A stretch of DNA of 64,000 bases from Vulcanimicrobium winogradskyi (GCA_003134965.1 PLDA01000006.1:186001-250000); one strand, 5' to 3'; shown: positions 16,730 to 26,437, numbered from the stretch's first letter. Translations and numbers: made by a program. Notes: generated by a model from the letters alone, not told the origin.

Positions 16730-17558
16730 CGTTCTCCGCGCTTTCCCATATCCCGTTCTTCGCCCGGGCGTCAACGACTATGTCGACGGGGAAATTCAGG
16801 CTTCCGTGCAGCTGCGCCAAGCGACCAACGGTTCAGAGGTGCTGGCAGACGTACATTTTGCGCTGAGCGTGCCGGCAATCAGGGATCTTATTGAAGAGGG
16901 ACTCGCGAGATACGTAGTTGTTTTCTCGTGTCGCGACACATATCTGAGAAAGGCAGTACTCGACGCGGAACCCTCTTTCTCTTGTCAATTCGGGGGTGGC
17001 TCGCTGCGCGGAGACGTCGGAATCTATCCCTACGTCGTCGCCATCGCGGATATTTCTGGATACGTATGCGACTGGATCAACTCCGAGTTTGGTACCGGTC
17101 CCTTCAATTTCAAGCGGGGGTCCGTTATTGCGTTAGATCAGCCCCAATCCGTGTACATCGATCGCGAATCGTACCGGCCAATCAGTTCTGCATTTGTCTT
17201 AGTAAAGGATGAGTCCCTGTTGGATTTCGAGTGGCGCATAGATGCTGCCTACGATAAGGTTCGGATCGCGGCGAGCCCGAGCCTCAAGGCGCGAATAGAC
17301 GTTGCGCGTAACAGCCCGCAGAACCAGGCAATTCTTCTGAATTCTATCTATTTTGCAGCTGTGATGCAATGTGTCAGCCTTCTTCGGCAGACAGCAGATT
17401 ACGACGAATATAGATGGGCGGGGATCTTTCGGCAGCGTTGCACAGACGTTGGCAGCCAAATAGAAAGTGAGGATGAATCGCGGATCGCGCAGCGGCTCAT
17501 GAAGCAACCATTCGCACTTATTGATACGTACTTTTTCGGCGACGCTGGGGCGGCGTGA
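16719..17558 (+). CDS. Hypothetical protein of the GHKL-ATPase restriction-type operon
   Basis: 279 residues from ATG 16719; an in-frame ATG lies further upstream at 16674, but 16719 keeps the short 11-base overlap with the ATPase gene. The start (MQFDVLRAFPYPVLRPGVND) looks like a conserved beta-strand opening; the centre is beta-rich (DVGIYPYVVAIADISGYVCD), and the C-terminus is helical with FAAVMQCVSLLRQ. No catalytic motif is evident. It ends in a four-base GTGA overlap with the next gene. Position between the ATPase and the DUF6339-like gene suggests a structural or target-recognition subunit, which is inference. Confidence 0.7.
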   Translation: MQFDVLRAFPYPVLRPGVNDYVDGEIQASVQLRQATNGSEVLADVHFALSVPAIRDLIEEGLARYVVVFSCRDTYLRKAVLDAEPSFSCQFGGGSLRGDVGIYPYVVAIADISGYVCDWINSEFGTGPFNFKRGSVIALDQPQSVYIDRESYRPISSAFVLVKDESLLDFEWRIDAAYDKVRIAASPSLKARIDVARNSPQNQAILLNSIYFAAVMQCVSLLRQTADYDEYRWAGIFRQRCTDVGSQIESEDESRIAQRLMKQPFALIDTYFFGDAGAA

Positions 17559-18304
17559 AGGTCCGACTCCTTCGATCGAACGCGCTGGAGGAGCTTCGGC
17601 GCTCCGTAACCGCGAATGTCGAAAAGTACCGAGGTGGAGCGTTCGATGAATTACTGGTTGACGGTTCGTACTCGTTCGAATGCGACTTAGTCATCGATGA
17701 CGCACTGGCGGGCAATCTGAAGGACCCAGTCGGGAGCGAACTCTTCGAGGTGGAGAACTGCCGTGTTGTGTACTTGGCAATGTCAGCCGTGAGTCCATAT
17801 GAGGCGCGGGACGAGCGCTTGTGGGCGTTTCTAAGTCATACAGTGTTCTTGGAACATGCACGGCGGCGATGGCCGATGCCGCTTGATCGAGAATCGGCGG
17901 TGGCTCATATCCACAAGCACTTTTTCGCCCGCGACAAGCGACAGGCAGAACGAGATAACGTCGCGTCGCGGCTCTGGTGGTTGTCGTATCTGTGCTCTCG
18001 AGTTGAGTCGGTTGAGTTAGATCTGGCACTGAGAGTGTTCTTGTTCCGGGCCGATGTGCGAGCAAACCTTGTCGAACGTCCAACAACCGCACAGTCTGAA
18101 GAACTTTTCGGGGCCATTCTGCGCAAGCTTATCGATTCGTACGAAGGCAGCAAGATACTCTTTGACCGGGCAGTCTTTCGTAGGCTCATGAAAGAGATCA
18201 ATTCAATAGGGGGAGCGAGGCTACTTGACTGCTTGAATTCAAGCGACGCTGATGAACTACTAAGCGACATCATCTCCAGCCGCCTCAGGGTGACTGCAAT
18301 CTGA
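17555..18304 (+). CDS. DUF6339-like protein of the GHKL-ATPase restriction-type operon
   Basis: 249 residues from GTG 17555, overlapping the previous stop as GTGA. It is mostly helical and carries RLWAFLSHTVFLEHARRRW, a following KHFFARD, and NVASRLWWLSYLC. I associate these with the DUF6339 family that co-occurs with this ATPase type, but from memory of the pattern only. No known catalytic residues; the conserved His, Arg and Trp could form a nucleic-acid-binding surface. It is the fourth gene of the plus-strand operon; 384 bases separate it from the Vsr gene. Confidence 0.65.
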   Translation: MKVRLLRSNALEELRRSVTANVEKYRGGAFDELLVDGSYSFECDLVIDDALAGNLKDPVGSELFEVENCRVVYLAMSAVSPYEARDERLWAFLSHTVFLEHARRRWPMPLDRESAVAHIHKHFFARDKRQAERDNVASRLWWLSYLCSRVESVELDLALRVFLFRADVRANLVERPTTAQSEELFGAILRKLIDSYEGSKILFDRAVFRRLMKEINSIGGARLLDCLNSSDADELLSDIISSRLRVTAI

Positions 18305-18688
18305 TTGAGGTAGCAGAAGACACGGACTACTTTAACGTGCTTCATGATTGGCGTGCGAACAGGGTCGCTGACCCTCATTCCGAAGCCAAACGAAGCAATG
18401 GCTAAGAGATGATTGATCTCTTGAGATGTGCCTGGGTGGTATGACCGCCCAGCACGGACTCAGATCTTACGAGAGGCTTATGCGGGCTCGGTGGTCGCTC
18501 CGCTACGTTGAGATTGTAACCGACGGGAACGGCGGGAAGCTTCGGCTTTCCTTGCGAGGCACGCCGGCCCAAGCTTCGTCGCGTCGCCACGGGCTTCACG
18601 CCCGCACTCGGGACACAAGCCCTGCAGAAGCCGATCTTCTCTTAGTTTACTCACCTCGTTGCTCTCCGCTTCTGATTCGTTGAACTGT
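18305..18688. other. Gene-poor stretch between the DUF6339-like and vsr genes
   Basis: 384 bases. A minus-strand frame at 18478-18717 (79 codons) holds GLCPECGREARGD and GPACLARK, part of a zinc-ribbon pattern, but it lacks one expected Cys, has no evident ribosome site and overlaps the vsr start, so it is not called as a gene. Nothing else is recognisable. Confidence 0.5.
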
Positions 18689-19090
18689 ATGAATCGCTCT
18701 GAGAATATGCGGCGCATTCGCGGGCACGGGACCGTCCCCGAAATGCGTGTTTACGAACTGCTACGCCGACGCGGGTTCCGGCCGCTCCAAAATGTTCATG
18801 ACCTCCCAGGAAGGCCGGACCTGATTCTTTCCAAATTGTTATGTGTCTTCGTCCAAGGCTGCTTTTGGCACCAACACGCGGGCTGCAGCCGTTCCGTCAT
18901 CCCAAGGACCAATCGAGAATATTGGGTGCCAAAGCTTATCCAAAACGCCAAGCGAGACGTGCGACAACGGCGGTCCCTTCGGAGGCTGGGGTATGGAACG
19001 ATGGCTGTGTGGGAATGCGAAATTCGTGCTGATGTCGTCGGCGCAGTCGACCGAATAGTGCGCCGCGTACGGCAGCTCCGCTCCGGGTGA
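18689..19090 (+). CDS. vsr: Very-short-patch repair (Vsr) endonuclease
   Basis: 133 residues from ATG 18689; TTG 18659 would add ten residues. The Vsr signatures are complete: RSENMRRIRGHGT, DLPGRPDLIL (catalytic Asp), VFVQGCFWHQH with a later Cys for the structural zinc, and PRTNREYW. Vsr nicks beside T:G mismatches produced by deamination of 5-methylcytosine and so limits C-to-T mutation at methylated sites. Two C5 methyltransferases in the same island make the need clear. It is the last gene of the plus-strand run, 20 bases from the end of the convergent AIPR gene. Confidence 0.92.
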   Translation: MNRSENMRRIRGHGTVPEMRVYELLRRRGFRPLQNVHDLPGRPDLILSKLLCVFVQGCFWHQHAGCSRSVIPRTNREYWVPKLIQNAKRDVRQRRSLRRLGYGTMAVWECEIRADVVGAVDRIVRRVRQLRSG

Positions 19091-19110
19091 ACCTCCGTGC
19101 TTACAAGGCT

Positions 19111-21183
19111 TTAGGCTCGCTCGCCGCCCTCTAGAAATCCTTCATTCTTGCAGCGCTCGACCAGTTGAAGGAGTCGCTTGCTCTGCTTCTCATTCGGCAA
19201 GCCGGTGCTATGACCGGCGGCGATGCGAAGCATCCGCTCTTCTTCGGCCGTAACGAAGCGCCGCGTCCTGCACCACGATAACAATTGACTCCAATACTCG
19301 TTCCCAATTTGTACGACTAGCGTTTGGGCATCGATACCAGAGTCCATCTGTTGCTGCATTCGTGCCGTGCGGTCATGCGCCCTTACTTCAGTTGGAGGGA
19401 CTAGTTCAGCCATGAACGCTGGCAGAAGCGGTGCTGCAGCTGCCTTCACGCTCAGCCAGCATTCCTCGCGCTTGCACCACTGTGTGACATTCTGACGCCC
19501 TGCTACAGGATTCGTGATCACCGCATAGATTGCTTCGGCCGTAAGGGCCAATTGATCGCAAAGGACATCGGACAGTCGTTGCTGTTGCCACACAGACCTA
19601 AAGTTCAGGGCGCCGATCGCTGCTCTCGAGATTTCATGCGAAAGCCGAGCAATAGCATATGTAACTATGTTTGCGCGATAACCTCCTGAATACCAAGGCT
19701 GTCTGGAGACGACGTGTTCCGTCGTTCGAAAGAGAATGACGCGAGCTGCGGCCAGGCGAAAATATTCCTCGTGGAAATCGTCGCGAGCTTTATTCCACTG
19801 GTCCGTTATCGTGCCTGCAAAGTATAGAAAGCTACTTTGCGCACCGCGACTTACAATATGTGGTAACTGTCCCCACGAGTTTTCGGCTTTCGCAAGGTCG
19901 GTCTTGGTGATTACTTGTTCCCGTGGGTTCATTTCTACGAAGCGTCTGCGTTCGGCGAGGGTCATCTCAACAGTGGCATTCAAATACTGGCCCCGTGCCC
20001 GCTCATAAAACCAACGAGTTTCATGTTGCGACCCAGGTCTTGCTGGAGCCCAAAGGCGGCGAGAAAGGCGCTCTAGCTGGCGATGAAACTCATGATTCGA
20101 AAAAAAGTCTGCCTGGCTTACCGCATTTTGGCTGTTCGCAAACCTCGAGATCCGGGGGATCATTTCTCCGGACGCCGTGGGATCGATGACGGAAAGCTTC
20201 ATCGGCACGTACGTCGCCTGCAAGTCGCCTTTATCCATTCTTCGCGCAGCCGCCAGAGATGCCGTGGTCTGTCCGCCGTTCACGATCTGGAGATCCCGAG
20301 CCGTTGTAATGAACGCGCCATCCGGTCCACGTACGATCTCGACGGCGCTGGCCGTCGCCGCGATCCCGTTGTTATAGGCGAAGAACATAGACGGCTCTGT
20401 GAGGACCGTGCGACGGATCCCACTATTTATGCGACCCCTCGTGCTCAGAAATGAACGGACGTTCCCTTCGAGCAGGCGGCTTCCATATTGATCGTAGATG
20501 TCGGCTAGCGTTGATCCGGGGATTACGCAAAGATACGCGGCGTAGGGGCTGTCGACGCTGCTCGCGTCCAGGCACGGTATGCCTGGCGGAGCAGCGCTAG
20601 CAAAGTCGACGAGCAATTCATCTTGCCCAGTGCGGGAGCTGAATGCTCTGAAGAAGCGATTGATGTCCCAGATGTGGAACTCAACCGGGACGTTGCGTAA
20701 CTGTTCCTCTGGCCAGTCTTTTACGCGCAAGCTGAGTAGCGCATCAGTGAGGAGATATGCGCGGATCCTAGACACCGTCGGCGCAAAGTCTTTCAGGTCA
20801 TCGGCAGCTGCCCGGGCCGGCGAATTGTCGTCAATGGCATCTTCGAGCAAGCCGCTAAACGCGTCTTCGACAAAGGCGCGGAGGCGGCCGAATAGGGCGC
20901 GGGCGCTGGTCTGAGTGAGCGTTTCGAGTGCAGAAAGGCCAGGGTCCGCCAGAAAAACACGCAACGACCCATCAGCCTTGTCAAATGAGTATCCATCAAT
21001 GGCGACCGCGTGCCGGGACACGAGGCCGCGAAAATACGAGGCTTGGAAGTCAGCAACTTCGCCAGCTTCCTCGAGGTGTTCTAGGGCGACCTGAACGAAA
21101 GCAGAATGCGTGAAGTCTGAGTCGGCGGCTGCGCAAACAGCGACTTGATTCAGGAAGTCGGCGCGGAAGTCGTCAATGTCCAA
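19111..21183 (-). CDS. AIPR-family (abortive infection phage resistance) protein, MZA component
   Basis: 690 residues from TTG 21183, which overlaps the upstream nuclease gene by 11 bases. AIPR hallmarks: STRGRINSGIRRTV (about 247-260), MFFAYNNGIAATA (266-278) and LQIVNGGQTTASL (298-310), followed by SRFANSQNAVSQADF. Length fits the family. AIPR proteins confer abortive infection against phage; here AIPR follows MutL-like, Z1 and PD-(D/E)XK genes in the order of the MZA system (MutL, Z1, DUF, AIPR; Gao et al. 2020). It is the last gene of the minus-strand operon and probably an effector, which is inference. Confidence 0.9.
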   Translation of the reverse strand: MDIDDFRADFLNQVAVCAAADSDFTHSAFVQVALEHLEEAGEVADFQASYFRGLVSRHAVAIDGYSFDKADGSLRVFLADPGLSALETLTQTSARALFGRLRAFVEDAFSGLLEDAIDDNSPARAAADDLKDFAPTVSRIRAYLLTDALLSLRVKDWPEEQLRNVPVEFHIWDINRFFRAFSSRTGQDELLVDFASAAPPGIPCLDASSVDSPYAAYLCVIPGSTLADIYDQYGSRLLEGNVRSFLSTRGRINSGIRRTVLTEPSMFFAYNNGIAATASAVEIVRGPDGAFITTARDLQIVNGGQTTASLAAARRMDKGDLQATYVPMKLSVIDPTASGEMIPRISRFANSQNAVSQADFFSNHEFHRQLERLSRRLWAPARPGSQHETRWFYERARGQYLNATVEMTLAERRRFVEMNPREQVITKTDLAKAENSWGQLPHIVSRGAQSSFLYFAGTITDQWNKARDDFHEEYFRLAAARVILFRTTEHVVSRQPWYSGGYRANIVTYAIARLSHEISRAAIGALNFRSVWQQQRLSDVLCDQLALTAEAIYAVITNPVAGRQNVTQWCKREECWLSVKAAAAPLLPAFMAELVPPTEVRAHDRTARMQQQMDSGIDAQTLVVQIGNEYWSQLLSWCRTRRFVTAEEERMLRIAAGHSTGLPNEKQSKRLLQLVERCKNEGFLEGGERA

Positions 21184-22129
21184 GCAGGCCGTCCTCCAGC
21201 GACACCTCGAACGGGCCGCATGCGGCGTATGATAGGTCGTACCTCGCCTCTAGGATCCCGTCGGGAAGTTGCGATCGACGGATCATGGGGAAGTCAGGAA
21301 GGATTTGATAGTATCGAATCGCGTCGATTCGGAACTGACTTGCGTCGTAAGCAGGCAGATCGTCGTAGCCGACGCGTCGAAGTCGGGCATCGAATTCAGC
21401 GGAGGCGACCGGAAACGCCTTTAAGCGCGATCTCAAGTCCAAGACAAGGCTTGCCGCCGAGAATGTGTCGACGGCTTCCCCTTGGAGCGATGCAAGGGTA
21501 ACGACGGCGAGGAATAGCCTGACACCTGGAGCGACGTCGAGTTGTGCTACGGAGCTTATGGGGATCGAGACAGCTGTCGGCCTGATGGCCTTTGCCTCCA
21601 AGAGGGCGCCGGGCAAAGCGAAGTCTTGCGGCGCACCTGATGGCCCGAGCCAGCCGTCGACAACGGCGGGTGGATCCACGATCCTAAGGCATTCCCGCAT
21701 GACGATCAGCTCGCCAACCAGCCCTCGCAGGGCTTGCAGCCCAAGTGTGCCGGCGGATGCCGCATCGAGCAGCTCGCGCCACTTGATTAACCGCGAGACA
21801 ACGAATGAGGGAACATCCGCATTTGCGATGCCTTCGCTGCTATTCGCGATGCTCTGACACAATTCTGCGAACACGCTGCTTAGGCCCGGAACGTTAAGCC
21901 GGATGGTAAGAGACCAACGGGAATCCGAACGTTCACCTATTGAGATGTGGACGGCGTCGAAGGCGGGCGGGTTTGGTGGGCGTGCCGTCGAAATCAAGAG
22001 CAAACCACGGCGACCCTCCGCGTCAAGCAGGGCGTAGAAGTCGTGCCGCGATTCAGCACCGAGCCTTCGAGCGCCGCCGAACTCGGCCATTGTCTCGAGG
22101 GCCAGCCAGGCATGTTCAATCGGGGTCAT
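21173..22129 (-). CDS. PD-(D/E)XK motif protein (DUF4420 type), MZA component
   Basis: 318 residues from ATG 22129, inside the end of the Z1 gene (14-base overlap). The nuclease core reads GLVGELIVM (E140), GWLGPSGAPQDF (D169) and LLEAKAI (E178, K180), the pattern of the DUF4420 PD-(D/E)XK family that accompanies Z1 and AIPR proteins. The N-terminal 120 residues are a mixed alpha/beta recognition-like region. It presumably cuts DNA for the system. The acidic and lysine residues are intact, so it should be active. Confidence 0.88.
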   Translation of the reverse strand: MTPIEHAWLALETMAEFGGARRLGAESRHDFYALLDAEGRRGLLLISTARPPNPPAFDAVHISIGERSDSRWSLTIRLNVPGLSSVFAELCQSIANSSEGIANADVPSFVVSRLIKWRELLDAASAGTLGLQALRGLVGELIVMRECLRIVDPPAVVDGWLGPSGAPQDFALPGALLEAKAIRPTAVSIPISSVAQLDVAPGVRLFLAVVTLASLQGEAVDTFSAASLVLDLRSRLKAFPVASAEFDARLRRVGYDDLPAYDASQFRIDAIRYYQILPDFPMIRRSQLPDGILEARYDLSYAACGPFEVSLEDGLLGH

Positions 22130-24830
22130 GATCGTCGATCGCCACGTCATCGTCGTCTTCGAGGTCACTCTGGAAGCGATTGCGCCATTCGACGACATTG
22201 ATCTTGTATTTTGCCCGCCTGTTAACATCGTGATCGTTGAAGCGCGGAAAGCTGAGGCCGAGCGCGACTAGTGGAACGTCGCCGGGCCGAAACGGTATCC
22301 GTGCGTCCTTTGCACCCGTATATCCGCGAATCAGGTAGATCAGCAGCAACGGGTTCCTACGAACGTCGCGATACGCAGAACCTGGAACATAGCCGGCCCC
22401 GTATTCCTTGCGAATCAGCTCAAGGGCGGCCTCGTCGATCCCTTCTCGCTCATCGCCGCCGGCACCGACACGAGCTTTGCTTCCCGAGATCAGTATTGAT
22501 CCAGACTCCGAAACAATAACAAGCCGTCTATCCACTGGATTGATCGGCAATCCGGCGAACATCTCAGCGCCGTGTCGCCCCGACGTAATGCTTACGAGCG
22601 CCACATCCCATTTGTCGAGCAGTTGCTCGTCTGTCTCACCGAGAAACTCGGCGATCGCGTCGAGTTGAAAGTTGAAATTTAGCGGATCGCTATAGAAGTC
22701 CGAGAGAAACGTTGCTACGAGCGTCTTGGGTACATTGCGCCAGAAGTGCCAATTCCGAGCGGAAGAAGCGGTGGAGCCCGCAAGCTTGACAGCTTCGATG
22801 AACTTCGTTGCGACCGCGTAGTTATTGGTATTTACTTCTGCACCGGATCGAAGGCGGACCGTTTCAAGCCCCATGCCGCTTAGCGACACATAGTGCACGA
22901 AGTCTCGCGCCGACCGCATTTTGTTGCGCGCCGTTACGATGAGCGAATCGGGGTGCGCCCGTACCTTGAGTCCAAAGTCGTTTGGCGTAAGCCCGAGGCG
23001 ACGCATTTTTTTGAGCTCTGCGCGCAGCTCTAACGTTGCGTTTGTGATGTGTGTGTACCAGCCCGCCGCATCCTCCGTCAGCCAGAGCCTGCAAAGGTCG
23101 CCATAGGTTAGGCGATAGCCGAACCAGCGGCCCATCTGTAAGAGGGTGTCGTACATTTGGGAGTTTCGATGGAAGTAGCTCGTACTCAGTCCTTCGAGTG
23201 TAAGTCCTCGGGAGAGACTATTTCCTCCCACCGCGATTACGCGCAGTCCGGCATCTCGATGAGTCTTGTAGTCGAGACTCGCTGCTCCGGTTCGCTGATT
23301 AACTGCGACGACCACGATTGGTTCGACGGACGAGTGGAGCGCCTTCTGTATAGACTCCCACGAGGTCTCCGTCGTGTCATAGTCCGCAAACCACAGGCCA
23401 TGGAGCGCAGTAAGATGCTCCGATGCTGACAGAGCCTCGTGCATTGAAAGTTCCGCATAGAGCCGCAGCTCACGCTTCATCTCACGCAGCTCGGCGTCGA
23501 GAAGGGAGGCAACTTGATCCTGTACGCGCGTAAAGCGACTCACATTTACCAGCATCGACCGGTGAGTCTGGCCTTCCCCGCGGAGGTCCCGGATGGTGGT
23601 GGAGAGCAAGAAACTGTGAACCGCGTCCAGGAGGCTTTGGGGCAGTCGCGTGACCACCAGGTCCGCCTTGTGAGACAGCGGCAACGAAGGGTCGGCGTCG
23701 TCAAAGTGGCGAAGAAAAACGTCGCCATCGTCCTCGAAGACGGCCTTCGGGCCCATGTAGTTATCGGGGGCCTCTAGGCTGTATATGAAATCGCGTGGGA
23801 ATAGGTCGCCGCCGACGTCGTCATCGGTATCCGGTTGAATGAAGACGTTGGCGAACGGCGTGGCGGTAACCCCTACGTATGATGATCTCTGAAAAAGCCT
23901 CAGAAGCTTGCGGATTTCCCGATTCGTTCGTGTCGCTTCGTCTGCCAGCGGGTTGGTGTTTATCGATGCTGAGTCGGCTTCATCGTCTATGAGCAGTAGA
24001 GGTGTCTTGATCTTACCGTCGGTATCCGCATTGAAGATCTCGAGCCAGGCACCAAGGTTCTCGAGTATCCTCGTGTTCTTCTTAACAACGAGCAGAATCG
24101 GCTCGCGGTGGTCCGCAACTGAAAACCCGAGTTGGCGCGCGATCCTGATGCTAAAATCGTTCGAGCGCGACGTGAAGACTGTTGCGAAACGACGGCCGTT
24201 GAGAAGGCCGACGCCGATCTTGAGGTCCTTACCAGCGATCTTCCCCTTTGTCTGGAGCATCTCAAGGCTATCACGTCCGACGAAGCCTTCATCGAGCCGC
24301 TCCTGCGTCTGCCTGCGGAGATTCTCTATAGTGCCTGTGAGCAAGATGATGAGACGGAAGCCAGCATCTGCGGCCTTGCAGCATAGAGCGGTATAGGTCG
24401 CCGTTTTGCCCGACTGGACATCGCCAACGATGAGGCCTTTTCGTGCCCAGTCTCCATCACGCTCCGGATCCCCAGCAAGATCGAGAATGTCATCGGCGAC
24501 GCGGTCCAATGAATTTACGACCAAGGGGGGCCAGCGGAGGCGGGTAATGAGAAAGTTGCGAAAGCGCTCCCAGTAGAACGGGGTGAGACTTGCCCTTCGG
24601 TCGTTTAGCCAGGGGCGATGCTCCGCCGTTATGTACGTACCGAGCTCCATTGTAATAACGAGTTGCTCGTGGAGCGTCTTCAAGACTGATCCGAATTCCG
24701 CGTCGGATACGAAAAACACGGTGCGCAGCGAGGCGGCGCGTTCCAGGATTGCGTTTTCCGTGGGACGGGGTACAGCCGGAAGCGTGGCAAGCACGGCGAT
24801 TTCCAGATTGCGCGCATGCTCAGTTAGCAT
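22116..24830 (-). CDS. Z1-domain superfamily 2 helicase-like ATPase, MZA component
   Basis: 904 residues from ATG 24830, overlapping the MutL-like gene by 11 bases. Helicase motifs in order: Walker A VGDVQSGKT (135-143), Walker B LLLIDDEADSAS (D282-D286), motif III-like GVTATPFANVF (320-330), GGNSLSRGLTLEG (535-547) and motif VI QMGRWFGYR (565-573). The GGNSLSRGLT and QMGRWFGYR pair is diagnostic for the Z1 domain. Z1 proteins are predicted DNA translocases of restriction-type systems and partner MutL/MORC ATPases. All ATPase residues look intact. Confidence 0.93.
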   Translation of the reverse strand: MLTEHARNLEIAVLATLPAVPRPTENAILERAASLRTVFFVSDAEFGSVLKTLHEQLVITMELGTYITAEHRPWLNDRRASLTPFYWERFRNFLITRLRWPPLVVNSLDRVADDILDLAGDPERDGDWARKGLIVGDVQSGKTATYTALCCKAADAGFRLIILLTGTIENLRRQTQERLDEGFVGRDSLEMLQTKGKIAGKDLKIGVGLLNGRRFATVFTSRSNDFSIRIARQLGFSVADHREPILLVVKKNTRILENLGAWLEIFNADTDGKIKTPLLLIDDEADSASINTNPLADEATRTNREIRKLLRLFQRSSYVGVTATPFANVFIQPDTDDDVGGDLFPRDFIYSLEAPDNYMGPKAVFEDDGDVFLRHFDDADPSLPLSHKADLVVTRLPQSLLDAVHSFLLSTTIRDLRGEGQTHRSMLVNVSRFTRVQDQVASLLDAELREMKRELRLYAELSMHEALSASEHLTALHGLWFADYDTTETSWESIQKALHSSVEPIVVVAVNQRTGAASLDYKTHRDAGLRVIAVGGNSLSRGLTLEGLSTSYFHRNSQMYDTLLQMGRWFGYRLTYGDLCRLWLTEDAAGWYTHITNATLELRAELKKMRRLGLTPNDFGLKVRAHPDSLIVTARNKMRSARDFVHYVSLSGMGLETVRLRSGAEVNTNNYAVATKFIEAVKLAGSTASSARNWHFWRNVPKTLVATFLSDFYSDPLNFNFQLDAIAEFLGETDEQLLDKWDVALVSITSGRHGAEMFAGLPINPVDRRLVIVSESGSILISGSKARVGAGGDEREGIDEAALELIRKEYGAGYVPGSAYRDVRRNPLLLIYLIRGYTGAKDARIPFRPGDVPLVALGLSFPRFNDHDVNRRAKYKINVVEWRNRFQSDLEDDDDVAIDDHDPD

Positions 24831-26289
24831 TTGTGAGCTCCTCGATGATGCTCTTGGTGACTCGCGGGTACATGCTGAAGGGCTCGAGCGCCGGAAGCGC
24901 GGCGAGCAGATGTTCCCGGATCGTAAGATTGTCACCGGCGGTGCTCAGCCAGTTGGTAACCTGCTGCAGCAGCTCCTGACGAACCTCGGGAGAATCAGGG
25001 TGTACTACCTCGTCTGATGCCATGTCGGAATATATCGAATCTGCCGGCAAGCCGAGCTCGATGAGTCGAAGGAGTTGCTGCACCTTTAGGCGCTGGTCAG
25101 CCGGCAAGGAGTCCAGCGTTTCCTCAATCGCGGGGTGAAGGCGATTTAGTTGATACGCGAGGCCGCCGCGGACTCGGACCCGCTCCCAGAGATGCGTTAT
25201 GGTTAATGCTCTGACGCGACGCCGCCGCTCACGAAAGACGTTGTGGCTACGATCCGCAATGCGGTCTATAATGCGTTTCAACACGGCACGGACCTGCTCG
25301 GGAGGTGTAGCCGTGGATTTTTTTACGTCGAGGCTCCATAAGTGATCCAAAGCGTTCGGTATGTCGATCCGCACCCGCGCGAGCTTTGATAGCTCATCGT
25401 GCCGGATGAGGCGAAACCATGTGCCCGAGATGATCAGCCGTCGATTTCGATAGACGTAAAAACCCTGCGTCTGCCGCAGGAGATCCTTGCTGCCAACCGC
25501 TTGGAGCTCCGCCGGCGTGATGTGCGATAAATGAGGCAGAATAAATGGCTGAATCCGAATCGTCTGTCCTTCAAGTTGAACCGCCTCTTCCGGAAGCCGT
25601 TCGGTGTAGCGATTGCCCGAAAGGAACGGGTCGATTGGCGCGATCGGTAATGAATTGATCGCGAGTTGGACGCCAGGCCCCGGGACATCCGGATGGAGAA
25701 ATCGATGAAAAATCAGCGCAAGATGGTCACGGCTCTCATCGACAAGGCGCTCTAGCGCAGCGGCAGGACTTGCCTCGCCAGCCGTGGCCCGATCAAAATT
25801 CTCCCAGAGCACGACCGTGCCGCTACCGAGCTCCATTAGATTCGCGGCGTGTGGAACCACCGCAGCTTCTTCGGCCGATAGGACTTCTAGGACCCAATCG
25901 TCAGCCGCCTCGACTTCGTCCAGGTCCCATCTAGCCGCGCTGAGGGCCCCCGCCGCCAGAGAAACAACCGTAAATCGACGGCACTGAGATAGAGAGGCCG
26001 TCTTAAGCCCGAGTCCGTAGCGTCCTAGATCGGCTGCGTCACGCATCCCTTCAGGGCCGAAGGCGCCATGCCTCATGGCAGCAATTAGCGTCTCCTGTGT
26101 CATACCTTGGCCATTGTCGATGATCGCCAGGTATGCCGGATCGGCGCGAAATCTGATGTCGATGTGGGTGGCTCTTGCGGAGATGCTGTTGTCGACGATG
26201 TCGGCGAGGGCGGTGTCAAATGAGTAGCCGATCGCACGCAGCGACTGCATCATTGCAGAAGCGGCCGGCGGATGAACAAGGCGAGTCAT
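24820..26289 (-). CDS. MutL/MORC-like GHKL ATPase, MZA component
   Basis: 489 residues from ATG 26289. GHKL motifs: ALADIVDNSISA (N-box, D30, N34), LAIIDNGQGM (G1, D58, G62) and LGRYGLGLKTASLSQ (G2, K96). The middle (FYVYRNRRLIISGTWFRL) matches the transducer domain of MutL-like proteins. No MutL C-terminal endonuclease motif is visible, so it is likely a switch or clamp rather than a nicking enzyme. It lies directly upstream of and overlaps Z1. A gap of 148 bases separates it from the methyltransferase gene upstream, which may hold a promoter. Confidence 0.92.
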   Translation of the reverse strand: MTRLVHPPAASAMMQSLRAIGYSFDTALADIVDNSISARATHIDIRFRADPAYLAIIDNGQGMTQETLIAAMRHGAFGPEGMRDAADLGRYGLGLKTASLSQCRRFTVVSLAAGALSAARWDLDEVEAADDWVLEVLSAEEAAVVPHAANLMELGSGTVVLWENFDRATAGEASPAAALERLVDESRDHLALIFHRFLHPDVPGPGVQLAINSLPIAPIDPFLSGNRYTERLPEEAVQLEGQTIRIQPFILPHLSHITPAELQAVGSKDLLRQTQGFYVYRNRRLIISGTWFRLIRHDELSKLARVRIDIPNALDHLWSLDVKKSTATPPEQVRAVLKRIIDRIADRSHNVFRERRRRVRALTITHLWERVRVRGGLAYQLNRLHPAIEETLDSLPADQRLKVQQLLRLIELGLPADSIYSDMASDEVVHPDSPEVRQELLQQVTNWLSTAGDNLTIREHLLAALPALEPFSMYPRVTKSIIEELTNAN

Positions 26290-26437
26290 CAGGGCTGCTG
26301 CGCAGAAATCTGAAAGGAGACTGGAAAAAGCTGCACGCTGTTCACCCGTTGCATCCTCTTTGGACTCGTGGTGTAGCAGTTGAAAGTGTCTGTGTGCGCC
26401 CGAACCGACGGTGGCGTAGCGTCAGATTGTTCCTGCC

